The notes: a model not told the origin generated them from the letters alone. Counted from the stretch's first letter, positions 1 through 10,983 are shown. The stretch is DNA of 64,000 nt from Rhizomys pruinosus (GCA_009823505.1 VZQC01008895.1:588833-652832); one strand, 5' to 3'. Numbers and translations are program-made.

Positions 1-927
1 TTAACTTTCATTTCCTTCATTTTAAAACGAGGTACTGAAGTCAATGGGAATTAAAGTGCCATGCGGCCATAAAACCTTGAGACTCTAAATGACAAGCAGA
101 TAGTTTTCAAAAGCCTAGATTTCTGTTCCATCCTTTACAACAGGAAGGACATAAACACACACCAGGCCAATAAAAAAAACCAGTGTAGCAAAAGCAGAAA
201 CTACAGACTCCCCCAAAGCCCAAATACTATCACATTCCAATACTGTTACCCAATTTCCTTCCACTGATAGAGTGACCCAGTGTCTCCTGAGTCAATTTCC
301 TTGAAGGCTAATTAATTCTGTGGTACATGAGGTAGCCTCAAGATGCTAAGGAGTCATTTGGGGGAGGGAACATAAAAGTAATACTAAACAATAATATGGA
401 ATTTATAGTCTAGATGTGGCACATACTGTATTGGCTTATTTTTATTTCACAGTTAATCTCCCCACTCACAAAACTTTTATCAGATTGGAGGCATGTACAG
501 TATTCCCTTTATAAAATTTTATAGTCCCTTGCTATTTTCAGAAGTTCGTTTTATAGGCACAGTTTGCTGCTTTAATCTCACCCAATTGTCATGTTCTAAG
601 TCATCATGAATAAAAATGTCTTTAAAGGAGAAATGTGGTGAAGGTAGTACTTAATTACACTTAGTGCTTGATTTAAATGTGATGTGGGCGTCATCAACTG
701 CAGGACAGAATGTAACCAGTAGTACAAATCTTCAGAGGCCCACACAAGTCACCCCTGGTCTGATCACAGAAAAGCCAACTCTTAATCTCACTAGTGGCAT
801 CCTCTGCCAGCATCTGTGCAAATTAAAGCAACTAATAGACTGTTTCACAGCTAATGTTTATAGATAAGGTGTGGGTTTTATCTGTTAAGCCTACCATTGA
901 ACAAGGTATTTTCTGGGGACATGTCTT
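1..927. other. Unassigned AT-rich DNA
   Basis: I see no recognisable repeat, exon or RNA gene. A 67-codon open frame at 664-867 on the plus strand has no recognisable domain and lies in composition typical of non-coding DNA. The stretch ends at the T-run that forms the antisense tail of the next B2. Confidence 0.6.
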
Positions 928-1172
928 TTTTTTTTTTAATTTTTTTAAATTAATTTCCGTATGTGTATGAATGTACTGTCGGCATGCAGGTCTGTGCACC
1001 CGTGTAGTGCAATGCTTGCGGAGGTCAGAAGAGGGTCTCAGATTCCCCTGGAACTGGAGTTCTCCTGGAATTGGATTTCAGACGGTTCTCGGCCGCCATG
1101 TGGGTGCTGGGGATCGAACCCAGGTCCTCTGTAAGAGCGGTTGGCGCTCTTAACCGCTAGGCCATCTACTTA
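928..1172 (-). mobile_element. B2 SINE, young subfamily with 17-bp duplication
   Basis: The element is antisense. It opens with a T-rich tail, runs through the conserved B2 body (gcatgcaggtctgtgcaccc, aggtcagaagagggt) and ends in the tRNA-like head with box B (ggatcgaaccc) and box A complements. The 17-bp internal duplication is present near 1050-1075. CpG sites remain in the head, which suggests a fairly recent insertion. The last head bases are altered (ggccatctacttagagg instead of the usual ctccagcccc), so the 5' end may be truncated by a few bases. Confidence 0.93.
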
Positions 1173-2190
1173 GAGGAACTTCCCTGATTCCTATTCTGCC
1201 AAATGCTAGTGATGATGAACGTTAGACAGATTGACCTGAGAAAAGGCCATTCAGTCATGTTTAAATAAAATCTGGGAATATTTAAAATGTGCATGGTATA
1301 TTAACAACACTGTACCTTTAGGTGCGTGGAGAAGGAGGAAGACAGGAAGAAAAGCCATGTAGTCCATAGATGCAGTAGGTTTTGTAAGCCTACAATGTCT
1401 TTCCTAGGTTTGACTCCTGATTGGACCACACCATTTTCCCTTTAATAAGCTGTTCTGTTAACCCAAATCTCCTTCATCCGACCAATTATATTATAAGTAC
1501 CCCAACTGATCTTAAATCACCATAATTATTTCAATAATGGCTTATTAGCACTTCAGGTCAACCCAACATATAACTCCCCAGGACTTTTCTGGAGAGAGAA
1601 GATAGCCTCAGGGCGTTTGTGTGGCTAAGCCTGGAGTATGAGCTGAAGATTGCTAAAGCACCCAACAATGAGACAGGTATTAACAGAATGTAAGTATGTG
1701 GGGCTAGCCATGCCTACCAAAACATCACCCAAGTTACACAAGCCAATAAATCGTCATGATGTCTTAAGTTAATGGGACCTCAGATTGTCACTTGCACTAA
1801 AATGAAACCAAACTAAAGAGAGACTGTAGCTGTGCAGTGAACAGCACACTTTGCTTTGAAAAGCAACACAACTTTATTTTCTCTGAACATTTCCTAAACA
1901 GTACAAATGTAGAAAGTGAAAAATATGGTGATATATTCCAAACAGATGTTGTCATCCACAGCAAATACTGCTTTAATATACCCCAAGGTGGCATTGGCCA
2001 AATCCCTCACAGCCAATCCAGCAAGTAAATGGGGAAATATGTCACAAGCACTAAATAAGCAGCAGAAGTCACAGAACACTATCCAGACCACACAGGGTTT
2101 TCTGATCTGGAAAAGGCTTCTAATTCACAGCTCTAGGTGTTCTCTAGGAAATCTTACCTTGTTATTTCAATATACTAAAGTGATACCAGG
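1173..2190. other. Unassigned DNA
   Basis: No repeat family is recognised. Short overlapping open frames on both strands between 1797 and 2233 (up to 105 codons) have no domain, signal peptide or splice context. I treat them as chance frames. Confidence 0.5.
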
Positions 2191-2191
2191 T

Positions 2192-2577
2192 GTGCTGGAC
2201 AGCTTTAGTTGTCAACTTGACACACCTGAGTAGAATGAGCCTCAATTGGGGAATTGCTTCCATTGGACTGGCCTGTGGCCACATCCTTGGAGTATTTTCT
2301 TGATTGTTGAGTGATGTGGGAGGGCCCACACAACTGTGGGCAGTATCACCCCTGGGCTGGTGGTCCTATGTTGTCTAGGAAAGCAAGTTGAGCCTGGGCC
2401 AGAGAAGCAAGCCAGTAAGGAATGTTCCTCCATGGCCTGTACTTCAGCTCCTGTCTTGGGTTCCCCAAGGAATGACTGTGGCATGAGAGATGTATGACAA
2501 ATAAGCCCTTTTCTCCCCAAGTTGGTATTGATCAGAGTGTTTTGCTACAGCAATTGAAATCAAACTAGAACATCAGG
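2192..2577. mobile_element. URR1-like rodent interspersed repeat
   Basis: The sequence matches the remembered layout of a common rodent repeat: one end with ttgtcaacttgacacacct, then a block with gggagggcccac, cacccctgggctggtggtcc and a cagctcctg stretch, and the other end with ccccaagttgg followed by gcaattgaaatcaaactaga. I believe this corresponds to URR1, a non-autonomous hAT-Charlie-type DNA element, but I cannot check the name. It is diverged and flanking duplications are not clear. Confidence 0.5.
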
Positions 2578-2770
2578 ATATTTTCAAAGAGACTGGTAAT
2601 AAAACTGGCCCCAATAATTCTCATGTAGGTATTTTCAAGTTTACCACTTATTCAAATGCGTGTATACATGGAGAGGTTTGTGCCTTTTGAAATTTATATT
2701 TGTCATTTGTAGCATATACTTTGAAGACCTTACTTTTTTGCTTAAATGTATATTTTCAAAAACTATTTTC

Positions 2771-2772
<2 letters not shown>

Positions 2773-2836
<64 letters not shown>
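2773..2836. repeat. (GA)n microsatellite, 64 bp
   Basis: Thirty-two uninterrupted GA dinucleotides. It creates spurious Arg-Glu and Leu-Ser open frames on the two strands. Perfect tracts of this length are usually polymorphic. Confidence 0.99.
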
Positions 2837-2838
<2 letters not shown>

Positions 2839-2901
2839 CATGAATTTCAAGTTTTCCATCCAATATTATTATTAAATCTAAAAATTCACTTCAATGTGTT
2901 T

Positions 2902-3117
2902 GATTTTATTATTTTTTATGTGTATGAGTATATGCCTTCATGTTTGTAAGTCCACCCATGTCATGCAATACCTGAAGAGGTCAGAAGAGGGCGTCAGATC
3001 CTCTGGAACTGGAGTTACAGATAGTTGTTAGATATCATGTGGATGTTGGGATTCAAACCCAGGTCTTCTGCAAGAGTAGCCAGTGCTCTTAACCACTTGA
3101 GCCATCTCTCTACCTCC
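2902..3117 (-). mobile_element. Older B2/B3 SINE
   Basis: An antisense B2-superfamily copy: tail side ttatgtgtatgagtatatgcc, body aggtcagaagagggcgtcag, and a head with a box B complement (ggattcaaaccc) and gctcttaaccacttgagcc. It lacks the 17-bp duplication of the young subfamily and is more diverged, so it is older. Confidence 0.85.
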
Positions 3118-3429
3118 CTCCATTCTTTATTATTGAATGAATTGGCCATGGGTTGAATTCATCAGTTTTCCTATTTCTGCTTGGGAAGTTTCTATCCATC
3201 ATTTATACATTATGACAAATGGTACTACCAGAACCTCTTAGTATTACAGGCATCTCTTTTACAACCATGTGAGAATTTCTCAGGGGTACAGTCCAGAGGT
3301 AGTTACAAGAGTCATGGAGACATTTATAGCTTCAAATGCTCTGCCATAATAATTTGGTTTCAATCCACATTTCAATCTTCAATTCTACTGAAAAAGAGTA
3401 GAATCATATTAAAATCATACTGTAAATCT

Positions 3430-3593
3430 TTTTTTTTTTTTTTTTTTTTGGTCTTTTCAAGGCAGGGTCTCTCTTTAGTCCCTGCTAGCCTGGAGTTCAC
3501 TGTGTAGACCAGGCTGGCATTGAACTCACAGAGATCTGCCTGCCTCTGCCTCTCAAGTGCTGGGATTAAAGGCGAGCGCCACCACCCCCGGCT
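3430..3593 (-). mobile_element. B1 SINE, full length
   Basis: An antisense B1 with the T-rich tail at 3430-3448 and the body gtagaccaggctgg, gaactcacagagatctgcc and gtgctgggattaaaggc. A target-site duplication (catactgtaaatct) flanks it at 3416-3429 and 3594-3607, which fixes both ends and marks L1-mediated insertion. Confidence 0.97.
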
Positions 3594-3608
3594 CATACTG
3601 TAAATCTT

Positions 3609-4502
3609 ACAAGTGCTGGGAAACTAGCAATGCCTGACAATTTAAAGGCTGATGTGTCATCTACATGTTTCACCTTGCTTTCCTATCAATTGCTGGTAAT
3701 CAGATGTCTTTACAATTTTGAAATACTTTTATCATCACTACGTCGGCACCAGAAACAATGATTTAGAGAAGAGCATGTAAAAATATGAAGAAAGATAAAC
3801 AAAAGACCCTAATCACACATCCCAAATTAGCACAGATCTACAAGACAGGCCACACTGTAGCCCTCACTAGGCTAATCTGCTTTCTTTGTCTCTGCTGGCT
3901 GAAGCCCAGATAACTCTCCTAATAGACTGAGCATGACTCTTCCTTCTAACATTTCAGAGTCTCAATTTTCTCCATGATGGGCATTCTCTCCCCACCATGC
4001 CACCTATTAACCTTCACTTCTTACTATGACCTTGAAATTCCTTATGCTCCAACTTTATTCAATTTATATTAGTTCTGCCCTATGTTTCTTTTTTTCTTGG
4101 GGGGGGGCACTCCACATCTTCAGACACATCCAGAAATTTCTCTCCCTATCAAATGCTTAAGCCTCATTTGCACAGGTTACCTCCTACCCATTCTGAAGTA
4201 ACTCATCTAATGTGACTTTGTCTAGGAAACACTGCATCATCCATGTGGGATCTGGAAAGGAGTCAAAGTTCGGAGAGTCCTGTGTGAGTAACTGCATCAT
4301 CTGTACCTGTTCACTAGACTGTGGTGATCACCTCTGGTACAGAGACTATGTTCATGATGTTAGTAGTCATCAAACACCTTGACCTAAACTGTGTAATGAG
4401 GAGACTGACGCCATTGACAGGAAGCAGAATCACCAAGAGATCACACTAAGTTCTACTTTCTTGTTTGTGCATTACTCTTCCCATTTCTCCTACTATACCT
4501 CT
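3609..4502. other. Unassigned DNA
   Basis: No gene or clear repeat is visible. A short G-run is present at about 4101-4108. Frames are short and closed. Confidence 0.5.
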
Positions 4503-4710
4503 ATTTATTGATTTTCATTTTTTTACATATAACATGAATAATTTCAGACTTTCATATGCACACACTGAATTTTGATAATAGTTCCCTAACTCTGCCCAGA
4601 TCCAACCCCAACTCCTCCCAAATTCTTGATCTCTTTTGCCTGTTACTAATTGTTTAAAGCAAATCATCTGCTTCATTTCTGTGCAGAAAGAAGCAAATGC
4701 TTTAGCCCAG
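4503..4710 (-). mobile_element. L1 3' end fragment, tentative
   Basis: An antisense stretch that opens with the T/A-rich ttattgattttcattttttt and continues through a C-rich block (ctgcccagatccaaccccaactcc). This pattern is typical of the G-rich terminal part of rodent L1 3' UTRs read backwards. It is diverged and no target-site duplication is identified. Confidence 0.4.
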
Positions 4711-5141
4711 TTTCTATTCTCCAGGAATCTGAGGTCAGGAGAATGAGATGTTCAATCCTTATCCCAAAGTTCTTTACATAAGAAAAAGTGTTATTATTTA
4801 CCTGAGACAATTAATTTCTCCTAGTCTAGTTTCCCTGATTTTATCATGTTTCAATGGTTACTAGTCTGTCAAGGACAGAATGCCTTTAGGGACTAACCTT
4901 CTACTTATGAACTATATTTCTGTCATGTCCTTTCCACTGAGGGTTTGTTAGTAAACCAGCACTACCAAAGTCCATAAGACCATTATCTTTTTATCATAAA
5001 GAGCTGCACACAAATTAGAGAACAGAGATATTTTTGTGTGAAAGTTTCCTAAACCTCAAGATTAAAATTTATTTTTATTTTTACTTTTTAATAAACTTGT
5101 TACTCTGGGCCCCAATTTCTGCAACTTAAATAAAAAAGATA
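4711..5141. other. Unassigned DNA
   Basis: No recognisable gene, repeat or RNA. AT-rich with short frames only. Confidence 0.5.
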
Positions 5142-5280
5142 AGACAGAGGCTGGGTATAGGGGCACACTCCTTTAGTCTTGGTGCATATGACTTTGAGGC
5201 CAGGCTGATCTGTATTGTGAGATCCTTTATTACCTGTAGCCAGGGCTACACAATAAGACAGTATCTTCAAAACAAATTAG
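5142..5280 (+). mobile_element. Old, degraded B1-like SINE
   Basis: Sense-strand B1 landmarks remain in altered form: gaggctgggtataggggcaca (B1 start), ctttagtctt, gaggccaggctgatct, agccagggctacacaataagac and an A-containing end. Heavy divergence marks it as an ancient copy. Confidence 0.6.
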
Positions 5281-5602
5281 ATTTGATGATGTTTAGTGTT
5301 ATTTCAAAGAATAAGATTCCAACTCTATGGTGGAATTGGAAGTTTCATTTTACCTCTCAAAGGAATACAGCATAAGACAGCTGAAGGTAAAATCATGCCA
5401 TGATTTCATTTGAAATGAACAGGCAGTCCTACATTTCCAAACTTTCCTTATCTACTGATTCAACCAACTATGTGTACATAAAATATTCTGAAAATAAAAT
5501 CATGCCTATATTTAATGTTTCAACTTTTTATTATTCCCTAAACTACACAGCATAACTCTTTACTTAGCTTTTACATTGCATTGAATATTAAAAATAATTT
5601 AG

Positions 5603-5741
5603 ATATGAATGAAAGTATACTAGAGGATGAATGTGTGTGCATATATTTATATATATATATATAAATATATGCACACACATTTTATATATATATATAAATA
5701 TATGCACACACATTCATCCTCTAGTATACTTTCACTCATAT
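5603..5741. repeat. Long inverted repeat (palindrome)
   Basis: The left arm (from 5603) and the right arm (ending at 5741) are reverse complements over at least 55 bases with about one mismatch. The left arm reads atatgaatgaaagtatacta, then gaggatgaatgtgtgtgc; the right arm has tgcacacacattcatcctc, then tagtatactttcactcatat. A partial third copy of the gcacacacat motif lies near the centre. The arms could fold into a long hairpin. The outer 31 bp of each arm are not simple-sequence DNA, so this is not just chance pairing of AT repeats. Confidence 0.93.
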
Positions 5742-5946
5742 ATTTATATATATATTTATACATAAATTTTATATATATGTGCGTATATGTTATATATAAA
5801 TATATATTTTATAGATATTTATTTTATATATATATTATATAGAATATATTTTATTTATATATTTATATATATAATAATCATTATTTATATATCTTTATAT
5901 CTATATTTTATCTTATATTTATCTATATAAATATATAAATATATGC
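5742..5946. repeat. AT-rich low-complexity tract
   Basis: Imperfect runs of TA, TTTA and TATATTTA units directly follow the palindrome. There is no coding potential. Such tracts are prone to cruciform formation and slippage. Confidence 0.95.
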
Positions 5947-7231
5947 CCTTTAGCATTTAAATAGGGGCCTTTGACATCCTTGGGGATCTTAGATCCAAAC
6001 AATGACAAATATGAAGAGAGGAACACTGAACAAGGAGAACAGCAAAATGGGAAACATTGATACTGAAACTACAGCACTGACCTAAAGAGCGATCAAATTA
6101 CTGAAAATTACAGGTGTTTGTCTCAGACACATGCTGATAATGTCAGGCTGATTACACTGTATGACATTACCTGGTTCAGAGCCTGCTGCCAGTCTTTATT
6201 TCCCCTCAAGTGGGAGGCTCTGAAATAAATGTGTATTATGCACATGAAAAGTTTGAGAATCATTACTAGAAATGGATGTTAATTTAGGAGATCATCCCCA
6301 CAAACCTGGACACTTGTGGAAACCATGTTTCCACCTCCATACCTAAAGGAACTGCATCCCACCTCCTATCATCACGGAATGTCACTTCATCTGAGGTGCT
6401 ACTCGCTTGTCAATTCAAATGCTCCACTTCCAAAGAGCAGCAAGACAAGCAGTTCTCGCAGTCACTGCAGAGGCACCAGATGGAAACTCGAGGGATAAAT
6501 AAGTACATTTATACTACAGCAGGGGATTTCAGAATTTCCTTTCAAATAGAGCCAATTAAGATACAGGAACTCTGACAGGATTTCCAACACAGAGTAAGAA
6601 GAAGAACACATCGTCCGTGTCACTGTTTTAATTGGCTCCACACAGGGAGTGTTTTCTACCCATTCGAGATCAACTCCTGCTAGAATGCATAAAATTTACT
6701 TCGATATCTAGGCGACACAATAGGATTCTAAAGGCCACACAGCTTCTCCAGCATCTTTTCAAAAAGTGACAGTGTCAAGCTTTTGAGGGGAAGACATGGG
6801 TGTCATTCAATGAACTGATCTCTTTGCTGTAATCAGGTGGAGGACGGGGAATCCAGAATTTCTGTACGTTGACCTCTCTTGGAAAAATGAGATATGGGCC
6901 AACAAGAAAGCTGATTGGGTAAAGGCATCTGCTACACAAGCCTCACAACCTGAACCCGAGAAAAGGTGGGAAGAGAGAATCAACTCCAGAAAACTGTCAT
7001 CTAACTTCCACATATATGTACCTGCCCATTCACATACACAGTATGTAAATGGTGATGATAAAGATGAGGAGGAGGATAGACAACTTTTAAAACATGCATT
7101 AAAAGAAAAGTGGGCCATTTAACTATTGAAAACTACTGAGGGATTATCTAGCTTTCATTTAGTGTCTTGATTCTTCAAATTCTGAGAGAAGAATTTTAGT
7201 TAATTAGCATATTTCCATTAAGTACTGCTTA
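5947..7231. other. Unique DNA with a possible conserved non-coding block
   Basis: No transposable element is recognised. The part at about 6310-6730 is of mixed composition, keeps several CpGs (tcacgg, ctcgagg, catcgtccgtg, ttcgatatc) and contains an 11-bp inverted pair: gagccaattaa at 6550-6560 and ttaattggctc at 6628-6638. This reads like an enhancer-type conserved element, but that is inference. An open frame of 103 codons (6807-7118, minus) has no recognisable domain. Confidence 0.35.
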
Positions 7232-7445
7232 AAACTGGGCTCAAGAGATGGCCCAGCCTCTGAGTACATTACTGCTCCACCAGAGGACCAGAGTTCAGTT
7301 CCCAGCACAGTTTTGGATGGCTCACAGATCCCTATAACTCCAGCTAGAGGATATGACCCCTTCTTCTAGTCTCCGCAAACACTTACACTTGCACGTTCAA
7401 CACACACAAACCCAGGATAAAAAAATAATCTTGAAAAGAACTGCT
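7232..7445 (+). mobile_element. Old B2/B3 SINE
   Basis: Sense-strand head ctgggctcaagagatggccc, box B-like gagttcagttcccagcac, body ctataactccagctagagga and ccttcttctagtctcc, and an A-rich end near 7425-7440. It is strongly diverged and lacks the 17-bp duplication. Confidence 0.75.
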
Positions 7446-7949
7446 TAAAACTGCCCACAAATGTATAACCAGACAAAGGGTGAAAGGACCGTGTAGTAGA
7501 TATGAGAAAATATTGACTTAATCTGTGTAAACACAAAGTGAAATGATAACATGAAACAGAGTACTGAATCCTAACCTCTAGGTCATGCTCCATGAGAGAA
7601 ATGCATTCCTGGTACTGTAAACATAATCAAAACCCATGGCTGGTAAACATAGATCTTATATTGACAAGTATACCTGTCCTCACTCATAAAAAGCAGCTTC
7701 TTTTTGCAACAGACGGAGACTACTACAGAGTCCCATGATGGGTAAAATCTAGAGAATAGCATCTGTGAGGTGCCCAGCCTTAAGACATACAACTACAATG
7801 TGACCTCTTTACCTAGAGCTCATAAAATGGTAGAAAGGGGGGGGTAGAGAGAATACTAATGCATCTTTTGACTCTTACTAGCTTTATCGTGCCTCAGAGG
7901 ATGAGGAACAGAGAAGGCCACAACTGGACAAAGCATAGAGAGTAAGGGA
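7446..7949. other. Unassigned DNA
   Basis: No gene is seen. A G-run occurs near 7838-7845. The minus-strand frames here are short and domain-free. Confidence 0.5.
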
Positions 7950-8360
7950 CAGCAGAGTGCTTGTTCTTGGATAGGACTCCTATATTAAGCCTCACCCACC
8001 CAGGGCTCGGGGACTATTGCAGAAGAGAGGCAGATAGATTGTAAAAGCCAGGCATAGTGAATGACCATAAGGAAATGGAATTTTCCAGGTTCCTTGGAAC
8101 TTGCTCATATGAACTTACAGCAACGGTGTCAGCATGCACAACACCCATGCACACTCAGTCAGTCAAAAACCCAACATAGAACTGGGGATGGGTAGGATTC
8201 CCCAACATTACCTGAGGAACTATTGTCAGCTGATCACTGCTGGTCTTCTCTGAGGGAGTGACACTAGATAAACTGGGCTCCAGTGGATTAATTCAGGAGG
8301 GATATCTAAGGACACGATGACTCAATAGGCTTTGACATATATGACAGAATGCATGAAATC
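7950..8360 (+). mobile_element. L1 3' UTR segment
   Basis: The sequence is collinear with the better preserved segment at about 39.98-40.67 kb: gataggactcctata, ggaacttgctcatatgaactt, gatcactgctgg, gagtgacactagat, ctccagtggatt and atatgacagaatg all recur there. That copy ends in an L1-type A-rich tail with AATAAA, so I call both L1 3' UTR. Confidence 0.65.
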
Positions 8361-9038
8361 CTGTGACTGAGATATAAAACATTCCCTGGTCAGAGGTCAG
8401 AGCCTCTGTGAGTGAACCTGCTGCTGTGTCTCCGGGCAAACATTTATGCTGCTCTCAATGCTGGTCAGAGAGGTGAATTTTTGAATCAGACAGTGGTTAA
8501 AACAAAGACTCCTAACTATTCAAAGTGCTGAGAATAAGCAACTTTACATGCTTCTCTATACACTGGGATAGTTCTATGACCCTGTCTCCCCACCAAGGTT
8601 CAGGATACATCACAGAAGAAGGAGGTTGAAAGAATGTAGAAGCAAGAAGATAGGGAGGGGTGCTGTGAATTGCTGTACTCTGGACATCGCATGACTACCA
8701 CATAGTCACACCTGCTGTGACTACCTGCACAGAACCTGTGCGAGATCAAGCCTGTTAAAATTTTCAGAACAGATAGGGGAGGAGCTACCCAGGCCCTCAT
8801 CCACTACATTAAAAATAGATAAATGTATCCTGATACCCCTCAGTGCAAGTTCATCCACTGCCTGAGTCTTAGCAAACATAAATGATAATTAATTAATTAA
8901 TTAAATTAGATAAAGGAAAAGAAATGTAAACTATAAAATTTGGAGGATGGCCTGAGGGTACCTGGGAGGGGGATTTGGATATAACCAAGATATATTGTGT
9001 ACGTACATGAAATGTTCAAAGAATAAATAAAAATGTTA
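8361..9038 (+). mobile_element. L1 3' UTR and tail, second subfamily
   Basis: The order of blocks matches a rodent L1 3' UTR that I recognise: ataaaacattccctggtcag, atgctgctctcaatgctgg, ctccccaccaaggttcagg, gaattgctgtactctggaca and tgactacctgcacagaacctg. It ends with a G-rich stretch (gggagggggatttgg) and the tail gaataaataaaaatg at about 9020-9035. A (TTAA)n-like tract occurs at 8887-8908. It follows directly on the previous L1 piece, so two insertions abut. Confidence 0.7.
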
Positions 9039-9048
9039 TAAAGAAGAA

Positions 9049-9417
9049 TTAGTCATATGCTATCAAAATACATACCCCATAAAACCAAATACTGAATAGC
9101 TTATTACAGCATATATTGGCAAAAGCACCTTGGGGGGTGTCAGTAATAATGGCTATTTTAAAAAAGCTGATGCAGTCATTTTCACATAAACTAGGAATAA
9201 ATCTATGGTATGCACAGAAGTCTTGCAAGAGATAATCTGATCCAAACCATTCCTTCAGAGGATTATAGGAAGAGACTTTCTTAACTCCCCCCCATAGAAT
9301 AAGGAGAAATATGATGATGATGAGGTCGTTCTCCAGCTGTAGATTGGAGTCAGCTGTTATAGAGGTATTCTCTTGTAAAATTGGTAAAACTGCCTTCTTT
9401 AATTGACTAATGGACAC
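9049..9417 (-). other. 122-codon open frame in the inverted family A segment
   Basis: Reading the minus strand, ATG at 9417 opens a frame of 122 codons without a stop. It contains a polar stretch followed by a hydrophobic run (residues about 33-42, NDLIIIIFLL). I do not recognise a domain. The same reading frame appears in family A copy 2 (11673-11755): LQLENDLIIIIFLL is unchanged there but a stop codon lies upstream. This shows that the segment belongs to the element; it does not show that a protein was ever made. Confidence 0.4.
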
Positions 9418-10085
9418 AGAAACTCTGAAAAGGATTATTCTCTATTCAGAACCAAATATAATGCTAAAGTCTCCTTAAGCTACGCACTTAAGCAAAATAT
9501 ATTAATACAGGAGCTCTGACATCAACAATGGATTATTCTACCAAGGGGATGTTGGCCAGGGGATCCAAGCCCCCACAAAAGGTAAAGGCTCCTTGTCTCC
9601 AAACTGGGATATCTGCAGGAAGAGAGGCGATAAGGCCCTGCTGTTGAAGACCTGATATAAACATGGGAAAGATGTATGGAGACCGCACTTGCAAGTATAC
9701 AGATGGTCTCTGGAATGCCAGAGAGTGTTACCAAAGGCCACTAAACCAATAAAGCAAATATAGGTCTCCTTGAGTCAAGCAAGACTCCTCCGTCAGCACC
9801 AGCTACACCTCATCTGCCTGGAAATACTGTGCAGCAGTGGCAGCCATATGTCTGTATATCCCAAATCTAATTGGCTATTAGCTCTCTCCTTGGAGGAATA
9901 ACCCACGGCTGATGCCACAAGCTTACATCCTCTAATGGTTAGGAGATGTTATAAACCACATGAAGACCCTGTCATACTTAACAGAAGAAAATGTAATTCA
10001 TGGATTAAAATACCATCCAAACATCTGTGTCTATACCAAAGTAACATACCATAACAATTACTACTATTTAAATACCTATATATCT

Positions 10086-10336
10086 CTTTTTTATTTTTTA
10101 TTAATTTTATTTATTTCTGTATGTGTATGAATGTACTGTCTGCATGCAAGTCTGTGCACCCGTGTCTTGCAATGCCACAGAGGTCAGAAGAGGGTCTCGT
10201 ATTCCCCTGGAACTGGAGTTCTCCTGGAATTGGAGTTTCAGACGGTTCTCGGCCTCCATGTGGGTGCTGGGGATCGAACCTGGGTCCTCTGTAAGAATGG
10301 TCGGCTCTCTTAACCGCTAGGCCATCTCTCCAGCCC
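10086..10336 (-). mobile_element. B2 SINE, young subfamily, inserted in family A
   Basis: A full-length antisense B2 with the 17-bp duplication. A perfect 17-bp target-site duplication (taaatacctatatatct) flanks it at 10069-10085 and 10337-10353, so both ends are exact and the insertion is young compared with its host element. Confidence 0.98.
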
Positions 10337-10462
10337 TAAATACCTATATATCTAATTGCGTGTGCTTCATTAGTAGGATCGAAAGGCTATATATTATACT
10401 GTTTAAATACCTATATATCTAATTGCATGTGCTTCGTTAGTAGGATCAAAAGGTTATGCCTG
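10337..10462 (+). repeat. 67-bp tandem duplication inside family A
   Basis: Units at 10337-10403 and from 10404 share taaatacctatatatct, then aattgcgtgtgcttcattag or aattgcatgtgcttcgttag, then taggatcgaaaggctat or taggatcaaaaggttat. Copy 2 at 11.8 kb has one unit only, so the duplication is specific to this copy. The units differ at several sites, so it is not very recent. Confidence 0.88.
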
Positions 10463-10983
10463 GACAAGCTGTCAGCCCATGAAAGAAAACAGCCAGAATT
10501 GACTAGAGACCAAGACAACGCTCCAGAGAAAGTAGACTGTTTTGCTTCTCATCCACCTGTGCCCCTTTTCTAAGCCTAGGGAACAATCTGTGGAAGAGGG
10601 GGTGTGGTAGAATGTAAGGGCTGCGATTGGGGTGAATGGTGGTACTACAACAATATAGACTGGACACTCATTTGATCAACTTGATTGAACATACAAGCCC
10701 CCCCCCCTGCTGGATGGTGGGACCCACGAGCTGTGTGGGTTTGGGCACAACTGCTCGCAAACTGGTTTTACATGAAGGATGCTTGTACTCACAAATTATC
10801 ACTTATTGTTAAAAAAAATGAAAAAACAAAACGAAAAAGCAGAGAAAGATGCAGAAAACTTACGGCAGAATGCATGATCTGGGATGGGTAGGGGTGGGGT
10901 GGGGGGAAGGGAAGGGGATATATGTCTGAACTGAATTAGAAAATGATGTATGAAATACACAAAACATCAATAAAAATAAAAAT

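Larger units (their letters stand above)
9049..10983 (+). mobile_element. Family A retroposon, copy 1, with inverted 5' segment
   Basis: The direct part (from about 9.48 kb to 10983) is collinear with the copies at 11.7, 32.0 and 56.1 kb. Shared blocks include ccactaaaccaataaagcaa, ctgatgccacaagcttacat, gtctataccaaagtaac, ggtagaatgtaagggctgcg, catgaaggatgcttgtact and gatgtatgaaatacacaaaa followed by caataaaaataaaa. The 5' part (9049 to about 9430) is reversed: its complement matches 11673-11755, which in copy 2 lies upstream of the shared body in direct orientation. That is the layout expected from twin priming. A short repeat (aaagaagaa) at 9040-9048 and 10985-10993 may be the target-site duplication. 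A B2 is inserted at 10086-10336. The body does not resemble L1 ORF2; only about the last 110 bases look like an L1 3' end. Confidence 0.65.

Noticed and set aside
2641..2949. Open frames with long Arg-Glu or Leu-Ser runs
   Set aside because: Products of the (GA)n microsatellite.
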